NCBI GenBank assembly: GCA_013397075.1
Contig: VWZS01006721.1
Location: forward strand, 952,119 to 1,016,118
DNA: 64,000 nucleotides
Origin: Rhabdornis inornatus
Taxonomy: Eukaryota > Chordata > Aves > Passeriformes > Rhabdornithidae
Direction: 5' to 3'
A program made the translations under genes and the position numbers. Shown here one piece after another: positions 26,601-38,061 of the stretch (positions are counted from its first letter, which is position 1; every line of letters begins with the position of its first letter). Under the pieces are notes generated by a model. That model worked only from the letters and a program-made list of their open reading frames with translations. It had not been told where the DNA came from and searched no databases.

Positions 26601-29600
26601 CAGTCACACATTCCATCACCTCTGAAACACAATCATCCCATATCTCCATGTAAGAGAAATATTTTCTTCCCTTTAGATTATAACTCTCTAGTTGCTTTAA
26701 TAGATGTACAGATTTGCATATTCATACATACTAGCCCTGACCGCCACTTCAACCTAAACTTCCTCTAACAGGCTAACCCTTAACTTTGCATTTAGGTTTC
26801 TTAAATGATCTCTTGGCTGAAGAACTGACAAATTCAAGCTTCAATTATCTGGACAACCTGGCCTCTATCAGGGATGTGAAGGTCTTTCTTCACCCTCTTG
26901 TGACCTAAGGAAGAAAGGAAGAACACCCATATTTCTGATTAGGTATCTGACCCATGTGGGATTCTAACTTCTACAGAATTAGCTTCACACTGAGCCCCAG
27001 TAATGACCATCTCATTGTTTAGGAGCCCAGGACGGATACATGCTTTTTTTACCTGGATCAGAGAAAGGATAGAGCAACCCTGTTTAATCCTTCTTTTGGA
27101 GGGTTATATCTAATAGCATTCAATGGCTGTGGGGACACTCAGAGGGAGGTATGATTCCTGGGTTGGAATCTTGGGATTGAACGCAGTCTCAGTAATATCA
27201 GCCATTCCAGCTATGATTGACATGATAGTTTCAAGTAACATTGGTCAAATGGCTCGGTGACCACTACAGCAAGAATTGTGTGCACACAAGCAACTGAAAA
27301 ATTAATATTTTGCTTTCAGTAACTTGCGTTACAAAGAAGCCCACTTGCTGCAGAGGGATTCTTATGCAGCATAATCTGCTTAAAGAAAAGAAATAGAAGA
27401 AATAAAGACAGAAAATTTCCAGTGTGGAAGTACTTGTGACCCCACCATGGCAGTGACACCTTCAGTATAAATTCAGCTTTCTAAATCTAGCCCTAAGTCC
27501 TCAAGCAAGCCAGCTGAATACTGGGCAAGCCTCAGTCAAAAGTTCACCTCCCTTCCACAGCCCCTGTGGATGGAGGGGAATGCTACTGAGGAAGGCGGCT
27601 AGGCTGCTCCCTATGCCAGTCATTTCAAAGTGTGTTAAAGCTCCTTGGCACAGGTGACTTCTTTGTGCAGGAGTTGAAGCTTTCATTGTGCTTTCCCTCC
27701 AGGGATGTCTTAATTAGAGATGGGGCTTCCTTCTCAGGTTACTGGATTTCAGGAATCATGCTGTTGTTATTTCCAGGCAAATCAAACAGGAGCAAATACA
27801 GACAGAGGGAAGGAAAAGAAGGGAGGGGGTGGGGGTGGGGAAAGGAGCCATACTCTGATGCATGCACAAAAAGGACAAGAACACCTTCACAGCAGGCTGG
27901 AGACCTTGGCATCCAATCCTGTATCCCTATTGTCAGGGAGTAAAGTCCTCTGAAAGCTTTCCCTTTGCAAGACGCCCCAGAAAAAAAATCCCCAATTAGT
28001 TTCATAAAGATGAGAAGCCAGATTGGAAGTTGCCTATTATTTGACACAAAGGTGGCATTCTGCTCAGGGTAAGCAGAGGTTTAGAAAACACTGAAAGATT
28101 TTCATTAAGGTGTGGGAACAAAAGAAGAAAGAAAAAATGGAGGCCAACAAAGTATCTGTGCTGTGGATTGAGGGAAAATACCTACACTTTCTGCTTTATA
28201 AGATGGATGAGCAGGGCTGCAGGTTGTCCCCAGGTACCGCAGTCAAGCTGATTACAAAAGTTACAAATGACTGGAACAAGCTTAGCGCACCCAGGACAGC
28301 TAAGAAAAAAACCACGTGTGATAAAGCCTAATTTTTCAGGTGTTTGGAATGACATTCCTCAAAAGTCAGTGCTCGGAAGACATTTCATGTTCTATCTCAA
28401 GCATGTACAAGTCAGCAGCGGCACCCCTAAATTCTGCAATTACATCCTAGGACTTTTAAACCAGAGGAAAATAAAACCCAGAAGAAATAATAAATATTAC
28501 AGATTTAGGCTTTTCTTTGCGGTGCCTCAAAGTCTTCAGGATCCACACTTTAAAGCTTCTCTTTCCACTTAAAAATGCAAGATAACTTTTATACTTTTCA
28601 ACGGAACTGAAAATCCTGTGATCACAGAGACTCTGGATAATCCATCCCTGAGCTCAACAACGCAGTCACTAGTGCTGACAGCCATGAAGTTATACATTAG
28701 AGCTGTCTTTGTGAAAATTTGTATATTCTGGAGGGCATTTAGAAAATGAAAGCAGAACACAGTCCCAGAAGCCCAAACTCCTGGTGATGTGGTAACAGAG
28801 TCAGGCTGTTGGACTTGGCACCGGAGCAGATGAGTGCTTGTGTGCTCTGTCCTACCAGCTATGCTGGGATAACCTCTCAAGGAGGTTAGTGATGAACTGG
28901 GAATCATGGGAACATCACTGCACAGCCAGAGCACCTGGGCAGCTGCAGTGTGCTTGGATCCAGGGCACCCTGAACCAGAGCCATACGTTTAGCTGCTCGT
29001 GGTGTGCACAGGACACACACACAGAGCTGCTGAGACAGCTTGAGGTGTTCAGCAGGAGAAATCATATTTGAAACAGAGTCAGGTTTTGATTAAACTGGCA
29101 ATTAAGCAAGCAAGGAGCAGCATGCCCTGCAGCTGCAGAGATGACAAGACACAGACCAATTCCTCTGGTGGTGCAAATGGCTACAACTTTGCTGCCTTCA
29201 GCAGGGCTGCACTTTTCCATGTGAGCTGTGGAGCCAGCCCTCTCCAGCCTCAGACAGGACTGTGATATAAATAGTAGTGAACTGCATTCAGCTGGGAATG
29301 AGCCATAGTGCAGGGAGGCAAAAACTGACACTTTACAGGGATTTGCAACATGGCAATGGGCCACCAGCAGCAGCCATCTTCTGTGTTGGCTTTCTCTCTC
29401 AAGGTGCTGGTGGACTCTTTTACTAGGGGCAGCTGGGCAAAAAGGTAGCCAAGCAGATACCTGGTGCTACCCTCTGCCCACCAGAAGCTGGCAAGAGTCT
29501 TCAAGCCAGTTGTAAAGTTTAACCTATTTGTGATCAGAAGCTTTTCTGAAGTAATATAATACTTTCCAGTGAACTGATGCATCTTACGTTTTCAATGGGC

Positions 29601-32066
29601 ACAGGACAAAGGAGAACTTAGCAATTCTGTTATAATCTCCCCAAGTCGATGATCATCTACCAAAATGCCATTGAATAGGAGGTCTCCAAGATGAAGAACT
29701 TAGGGTCATTTTAGGTCAGCAGTCCTGCTGCTCAAATTTTAGCTAAGAAAATTTTCAGAGACAAATTAATGCATTGGAAACATCAGAACTGATCAGCATG
29801 TTTAACCAAAGGATAGGCTGCTGACGATTGTGTAGACAAACTTTGATATCAGCAAAACCTTTGTGCTCTGGTCCGCATCTACTTTCAGACCAAAGGTCCA
29901 GAATTCAATTTAAAACACTATGAATGCAGCACTAACATGCACAGAGAAAAGCAGGAGATAACCTTAATGTGTGTGCAATGAAATGAGGAAATATCATGAC
30001 TGCCTGAAGATGACTTAGATGAGTGGGTAACAGCGAGCATCCAAGCACTCAGGTGAGACTGCGGTTGGAGGAGGAGGACCACACAATATAAAGTGGAAAG
30101 GCAAGCTCTTAGAATGGCAGAAAATTCAGAAAGAAATTCAGCCCAGCTAAAGAAGATCTTGGGCTTGGATCCATTCCTGTCTCACATTCAGAGAGATACC
30201 CTGGAAAGGCACCAAGGGTGATTTTGAACCTAAGTCCTCTGTGCTTAGCTCTCACAAAAAAGGCTGTACTGACAGTTAACTCCATGGACCACCTCTCTGT
30301 CACCCCTCTACTCCTGGCACGTGACATTTTCCTGCCTTTCCTGTGTGTTTCAGCTCCCTTTGCTGGTTTGTTCTCAGCGTGGTGCACCCGACCATCAGAA
30401 AAACTGGCACACAATGCACTCCCTGCTAAATGCCAACCCCTCCATTCCAGCCAGGAGCTGAATCTCAGCCCGTGCATCTAGCAACACAGATGAAACACAG
30501 AGCTTCATCTCAGCAGATAAATAAACACTGGGCAATCCTAGTTAGCTCTGGATATCAAACACAGCCAGGGTGAGGCACAGAGGTCTGCTCCCTATGCACA
30601 GCTAAGGCACTGATTTTTATATAGACAAATATATCACCACAGGGCACAGTTACAAAACCTATCCTAACATGAGATTTATGAAGATAAAGACTCCCTCCCA
30701 GAATTGCAAATAAGTAAATCACCCAGTAATTTGCTTGGCACGCTTGCTCCTTTTTCTCCCAAGGCAAAATGCAGGGTGTGTGATTCATCTTATTACCCAC
30801 TGGTCAGCAAACCTAAGGCTCCTTGGCCAGTTCAGCAAGCACTGCCCAGTCTTTCCAAAATTTCCCACTTGCAGATCAAAGTTATGAGCTATGGGAAGGG
30901 GCAGAGTATGAAACAGACATGATATAGCTGTGGGGATAGCTAGAAAAGGAGGGAATATTCCTTGTTACATCCCCTCTAGGTAGATAATCCAGAGTTTCCC
31001 TGCTCTGTCTAAAAATGCAGTGAGTCGAGGATACAAGGCTCAAATCAACAGCACATTCTTCTGGAAAGGCCACAATGTCAATCCATACCAGAAGGAAAAA
31101 CAAAACAAAACAAAAAAAAACCAGGTGAGAAAAATCTCTTCACCAAAGGAAATTATGATGTGCAAGCATCTATTTTTATTATGACCTGGAAGAAAAGACT
31201 GAAATTTATAAAGGATTGTGACTTTCAAACAATATTGACTCAAGGGCCATTAAATCTTTCATTTCCATAGAACTGTTTTTTTTTTCTTTATTTGGGTAAT
31301 ACTAAAATACTGTATGTTTAAATGTACAGTTTTCTACATCTAATCCCGAGGACAGTATAAAAAACCTTCAACCTTTATAGAGAGGGAAGAGGCTGAGAGC
31401 AGCAATGCCCCAACTATTTGCCACCTGACTGACTCCTCTCCAGCCTGCAAAAATCTGTCCAAATTTCCATCAGGCTGATGCTCTCTCCTCTTCAAAGCCA
31501 TGTCTGTACTTGGAAACATCAGAGGCTGCAAACTACTGCCTAACAAATCCAGACAGTCTAACTGTGTCAGAGTTAGAACTGAGTCTTTGCTTCACTAAAA
31601 ACTAGAGGAATGTTGCCTAATTCTGGAACTTCTCCATTCTCTCACAATCTTGCTGCCCCATTTTGGTCTGGTCTAGGCCTTTTTCCTCTCCTGCTAAGCC
31701 TGGTATTGGCCAGCTGATGCTGCCTGACAGAGCCGAGGACCTTCACTGCTCTGCCAAAGCCTGAGCAGCCTTGCCTAGAAAAGAAGATCCTATCAGACAG
31801 AAAATAGATAAGTGGATAGAAATATACCAATTCCCTATATTGCATTTGGAGTGATGTGCAAAATCAAATTAATTAGGCCTGTATAATATCTTGATGTCTT
31901 GAGTCAGGGGAGCCTATCAAATATTTCTATCAGAACATGTGAATTGCTTGGGACAACTTCATCCAAGGAGAAAAAAACCCTTCTCTGTCCCTGTCTTCTG
32001 TGAGAACAAATGTGTATTTAGCGTGAAAATCCAGCTTTTTAAAATACATCTCATCAACACACAAGT

Positions 32067-32085
32067 ATCTATCTATCTATACATC
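32067..32085 (+). repeat. Short (TATC)n repeat
   Basis: Four to five TATC units in the 29.8-kb intron. Confidence 0.85.
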
Positions 32086-35000
32086 TAAAGTGTGCACAGC
32101 ACCACTGTCAATAGTGCTCCCTGCAGCAGTAGCTTCAGACAAGTCTGCACTCAATGTTTGATTTCAGATACAAGAAGATGAACAGCAAATAGGCCTAAAT
32201 GAACGTCTCAGAGATGCAGGCATGGCTTTTACCAAGTCAGCAGCCACCTCACAGGCCCTCCAGCTGCCTGAGAACCTCCCCATAAAAGTGAGGCAAGGTT
32301 TTTCTGGGGAAGAGCTGCTACCCGGGGACATGGCCACTGACTTCAAGTTGGGCTTTTAATCCTAAAATTCAGGAACAGGGCTAACCTTGACCTTGAACCC
32401 CATGCAAAAAGCACCAGTGTTTTTCAAAAGGTAGTAGAACTAGGTATATGAAAATCCAGGTAGACAAGAAAATTTTTTTTCTTTAATGCCCTGGAATTGC
32501 CTAAAATATTTTCTTTTTTAATAATGGGATCCAGTTTTGAGGCATTCAGTACAAAAATTTTTATGTTGTTAATAAACACATTTGCCTAATGAATATCTCT
32601 TGGTGAGCTTGCCTGTAATTCAGAAAACCCAAGTGTAGCCAAGATAAAAATATGCACATACTAAAAGCTCAAATTGAAGAGAGAGAAAAAAAATCAATTC
32701 AAAGTTAAATTACCCATCTTAAATTTCAGTATAAAGGCTACTAGAAATACTGAGCTCTTGAACTTCAATTAATCTCTAGCAATTAAGCCAGAAGGGAAAA
32801 AGATTCTTCAGAGTACCAGGAAGAGGAGGGAAAAAAAAAACAACAAAAAAACAACAAAAAAAAGAGCTCATATCAGCTTTGGTGGGGATGTCACCATCGC
32901 TTAAACTTCCATTCACGGCTCTGTTGGGCTGATTAACTCATGCTTGTCTTAGACTCCTCTGGGTTTCTCTTTTCTAGGCATCCGTGTGTGACTGTCTGCT
33001 TGTGTGTGGCATACATTTTCCAGCTTCACTTCTCAGGGATTAATTGGCAGAAGTGCTTGTCATGGTTAAATAATTTTATTTAATTTGCACTGTGTGAAGA
33101 TATTTGGGCAAAAGGGAAAAATAATCAAAATTTAATTACTTCCCCCCCCTTTATAATGAGGAACAGTTGTATTTCTTGGAGCCTCAGCTGGGAATAGAAC
33201 ATTATTTAGTTTATTGTCAAATATGCAATAATAAGAAAAAAAGATAATTTAAAAAATCAATAATCAATCTCTTGCAGTAGGAGAGTGACAAGCCCAGCAC
33301 AGGTAAAACAGATTTCTATCATCAACAACTGAAGTTTACAGAGATACTGAGGGGACAAGATAACATCAACACCATGTCAGGAAACTTCCAAAGGACTTTG
33401 TTACAGGTTTCTAAACAAAAAAAAACTTGTATTAAATGTCTCAAAGATCTCACTTCAATCAGTCATGCCAGTTATGGGAAATACCACCTTCAGTGACTGG
33501 CCAGAGTCTCTGCCATGCAAGTTAAAGGATTTCCTAAAACTTCACAACCTCTCCTTTCTTCTAATTTCAGGCGAAAGTATTAGTTTGTTTTCTGTGGATT
33601 CCAAGTGGAAAGAAAGGCTGCCTTAGCCCTCCTCTTCCCTCGATGCCATCTTTCCTTACACATTACCTATCAGAAAAGGGTCCAAAGGTTTCCAGGGAAG
33701 ATTAACAAGAGAAATGTACTGATGCGTGTCATATATTTTAAGATTATTCCTTTGGCATATTAAAATCAGCTTTCAAATTGGAGTAGGAATAGGACAGCCA
33801 GGTCACTGTAACAAGAGCTTCATCTGGTGGGGACCTGCTTTTACAGCTCTGGCTTTACTCACTCAAGAAAAGACATTCCTCACTGCTAAGTGTTAACCAA
33901 CTGTAGAAGGAAACTTTTCACATCACTTCCCCCCACCCTAGAAGATATCACAAGGAAGAGATTTAATGAAACACATAGGGGCCATGGTTCAGCAAGGTGA
34001 TGCTTGCCATGTTCAATGCACAAATCAGCTTGCCTGGAAACCCACAGCCCAAAACTCCCACTGGCACTGCCTTATACCAGCTAGCCCCAAAAAGGTTTCA
34101 GAGTAATTTTGGCTAATTCCAGTCATTTTTCTTGGTTACAGCTGATTTTTACTCTGCAAGAACATCATGGCAATGACTTCCAAACATGCACAGGACTACT
34201 TTGGTCACAAATTCTGATGTAAAGGGGAAGAGAGGACTTCCCTAGCCTTCCTTGATACATGCCCATTTTAAGGGTTCCTCTCTCCAGTGAAAAGAGGGGG
34301 ATCCATGTCTATCCTCACACTGCTCAATTAATGAAGCCACAGCCTTGATAAAGCCTCTCTCAGGTGGTTACTAACCATAAAGAAATGCCTGAAGGTGATG
34401 TCTATCCAAAGTGTTGTAAAAAATGGTGTTTGAAGAAAAAAAACATATTTCAATTTGAATTAAGGCACTTATGAGTGCAGGAAATTTATGCTTGCATATT
34501 AAGAAAATCACAACCTCTTTCCAGCAGAATTTGCCAATGTATTTTGCCATGAAAAAACTAGTGTTAACAAGACTCTCAACACAATTAATTAATTACTCAA
34601 TTACTTCTTGTATCCTCTACAGTTAATTTTCTTGCATCATCAACATCATTTTTTTTTGCCCAGTATACTCCTTTAAAAAGAGTATGGAAAACAAAAGCGT
34701 GAAAAAAAGACAAGCCAACAATCAGAACACTCATTTGGAATAAAATCATTCAATATCTTATACAAAAACTCCTGGAACAAGTTTTTGCCCTTTCCCACGG
34801 ACAGATGTTCTCATCAAGAAGAAAATTAGAACTTGGTGACAAACTCCAAGGTTTAAATGTCACTCCCTAGCACTCTGGTTCAAATAAAAATGGAAGTGGC
34901 ATTAAGAAAGCAGTATGCAGTCTGGTAATGCAGTCTGCAGACTGGTAATTTCTTTCACTTAGAAAACAGAGTTTACACACACATTTAGTGGCACTCATCA

Positions 35001-35454
35001 TAAAGTACACATCTGAAAGTAAAGGCTTTCTTGATTTTAGTGCCCAGAAAGCTATTTTCTCATTGCTAGTGAATTATTTGCTTTCTTGGTCTGTTCAGGA
35101 ATTTCCCACTGCAGTAACAAGTTTCTAAGATCTTAAAAAAAATAAAATAAAAAATCAGACCTACCATTAATTCCCACAGAAGGCAACCTCCAGAGCACTG
35201 TCTGAGCAAGGTCCAAAGAGTACGACTCAAGAAACACATTTTTACCTTTTTATGTATGATGCAAATAGGCACAGTCAAAACATTTATAATGCAAATGTTA
35301 TTTTACCTCTTAACTGAGGGAGAGAATATCCAACCAAGAAAAGCACTCAGTGAAGTGAGGCACACTGATTGTCTGGGTGCCTTTCTGGAAGGTACACTTC
35401 AGTTAAAGTCAAGTCATTAGGCTCAGCAGAAGAGGAAGCGGATGAAATCCAATC

Positions 35455-35530
35455 GAATGCATTACAGAGGTCAGACTAAATGAGCTAATGGTCCCTTCTG
35501 GTCTTAAAAAATCTATTAATCTAATTTAAT
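35455..35530 (+). mobile_element. Ancient CR1-family 3' tail
   Basis: The plus strand contains GAGGTCAGACTAAATGAGCT, then AATGGTCCCTTCTGGTCTTA and an ATCTATTAATCTAAT tail. This resembles the 3' end of old amniote CR1/L3-type elements (GGTCAGACTAGATGATC...GGTCCCTTCTGGCCTTA...ATCTATGAATC, from memory). It lies opposite in orientation to the other CR1 copies. Upstream sequence back to about 35400 may belong to it but is too degraded to call. Confidence 0.7.
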
Positions 35531-37986
35531 TCTCTGTTCTACTCCTCATACCAGAGTCAATTTGAGCTCATTTATATGAAAAAACCACATTACAGCAGCC
35601 TTACACAACACTGTGTTCTGACCATGCAGTTTCTGGCTACCCAAAAAGCTTCATTTACTCCCCACCAAGCTCAGGAGGAGGCTTGATTTACCCATAAAGA
35701 GAGCTTACATTTACAAGCAAGGCACCAGCCACAGGCACCTCTCCCAACAGAACGTTGGATGAATGCTCACCTTGAGCTGTACAAATCAACCAGAAATTTG
35801 CCAGAGCACTCTCCATCTTGGCATCCTTTAGTCAGCCCGATACTTGCCACGGAGAAGAGCACAACACTTTCATCAAGAAAATCTGTTCCAGTCATTCCAA
35901 GGATATTTCCCGTGAATAACTTGTAACATGCTCAATATTGCACCAAGAAAACACTTGGCATTTACTGTCCAGTGAGAAAAGCAAGCACTTAGGAGGAGAA
36001 GGCCAGAAATATTCACTGCTGTTAATGCCATCAAGGTACGCAATATGCTTCTATCAAGCAAATATATTTTATTATCCCTCCTTCTAAAAAAGAAAAAGAA
36101 AGAAAGGAAAAAAAAGGTAAAAATTTTGTGCCTTTTTTTTTTCCCCCCTTCTTCATGCAGTTTTCCCTCAGTACTTCCCTCCTCCTGGAGGCCCGGTGTT
36201 CACATTAACATCACCAGTCATTTGCTTAATTTGGCAGTACAAGAGTGCAAAGCATCACATGAATCCAGGCTGATCGACCTTAGTGAGCCACAGCATCCTC
36301 CAAGCATGCCTTGGATAGAGGGAATAATCTAACACAGAGAAGCAACTGAAGGCCAGTACATGGGAGCTCACAAAAGCTTTTCTTCACATGGTAGGTTGGA
36401 AAGATCTTAGAAGCGGGGTAGGGACTTCATCTCTGCTGGCATGTCTATACTTGATGTTGCCTTTACTTTGTCTCTCTGCCTGCAGCTCAGACAGCCCCTT
36501 CCCCTGTCTCTGTCCCAAACATCAACAGATGAAAAAGAACTGCAGAGCTGCCTAATGCCTCATCTCTCCAGTGGTTGTGTTAATTTATTCCAGCTATTTG
36601 AGGGAAGCATGAATGGCACCCCAGCAAGCCAGCTCAAACTGGTATAAAGACAGCTGATTTTCCCATCTTCTGTCATGACCAGTGTATAACTTCTATACTT
36701 TTCAGCTCTGATGTTTCTTTGCTTTTTTTTCCCCCTCCCTTTTGAGTCTCAAGCAGGTGGTACTTTGTGAAAACAGACCCGAGGAGCTAGGTAACATGAA
36801 GCAGCCGGTTTGCCTCTTCACTGCCAGTCTTTTCAAAATGAATCCCCTATTTCAGTGAAACTTGCCTTAAGTCCTGTTTCCTCTCAGCACATTTTAATCA
36901 AGCAAAAATCCTATTTACAGTGAAGAAATCCCATTACAGCGAACAATCATGACATTGTTTTCTTGGACACATCTTGTTCACCTAAGTCTTTATTGTCTCC
37001 TTTGCCCTCCAATCACGAGCACACCCTTAAAAAAAAGCCTTTTCAACATAAAAATGTAAGGCACATAGTGGAACTCAAATTCATATGGATATTCACCTTT
37101 TGTTCCAGCTTACGATTTATATATTCTCTTTGGATGCTTCAGACACAAATCAGGAGGTCAAAAAGCCTCTCACTGGCAAAATGCAATTCCTTCCAGGGCA
37201 AAGAGCAATCCACTGCCGACTCACTCCTGAAGCCTCTAGCCCAAACTCCCACCAGCTTCCAAGGATTTATCTGAGTAAAAGCTGAGATGAAACTCTTCCG
37301 AGATTTTGTCCCAGAAAGTTTTTCATTTCATCAACCTCTACTTTTGCACACCTGGTGGACTCACCTGAAAGAAATCAACACTTCTATTCCTGATTTTTTC
37401 ACAACTCAGCTCTCTTGATTTAGTGCAGTCACTAATAACGAAATGCACTTTGAGAAGGAAGCTTTGAAGTGCTTACTGCTTCTTTCTTTCTGGAATCTGT
37501 GTTCCCCTTTCAGGAGCATTTCACAGCCCTTCATAGCTGGTCCCACTTCTCCCTGAACGTGGAGATCTTCAAACTAGCTACCAAGAGTCTTTTTGCCCCT
37601 TCAACCTAAATTTCCCTCCTATCAGTAATGGATGCAATCCAACCCTACCATGAGAGTTCAGCTGGATTTATGAAGTTAATGCTGACCCTTCCATTCCTCA
37701 TACATGCCTTGGAGTACTTTTTATCTGCACTGATATACCTCTGGAAAGTTGACTTGCTGCTGGATCTGAAGGATGGGGACCTGCTACGGACACCACCACA
37801 ACTGCCTGAAGTCAAGGGAAGGCTCTTTAAAGCCTCCCCTCAAAGTAATTTCGTAGCTGACTCCTGAAGAGCTTCTTACTCTTCTTTAACCTGAGTATGA
37901 AGGCAGAAAGAAGGGCATCCAATGCCTCCCCTGCTTGCTTTGACTCTAAAGCAGAATATGGCAAGGCATCCATATCTGCTTCCTCA

Positions 37987-37989
<3 letters not shown>

Positions 37990-38038
<49 letters not shown>

Positions 38039-38061
38039 AAGAAAAAAAGAAGAAAGAAAAC
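37990..38061 (+). repeat. Poly-A run (47 nt) with (GAAA)n-like trailer
   Basis: Forty-seven consecutive A (37990-38036) are followed by GAAAGAAAAAAAGAAGAAAG. The sequence before it shows no recognisable source gene, and no target-site duplication was evident by eye. On the transcript strand it is a long poly-U tract. Confidence 0.95.

Noticed and set aside
36390..36425. GTAGGTTGGAAAGATCTTAG, resembling a CR1 3' core
   Set aside because: The similarity is limited to about 15 bp and no neighbouring CR1 landmarks follow, so it is probably chance.
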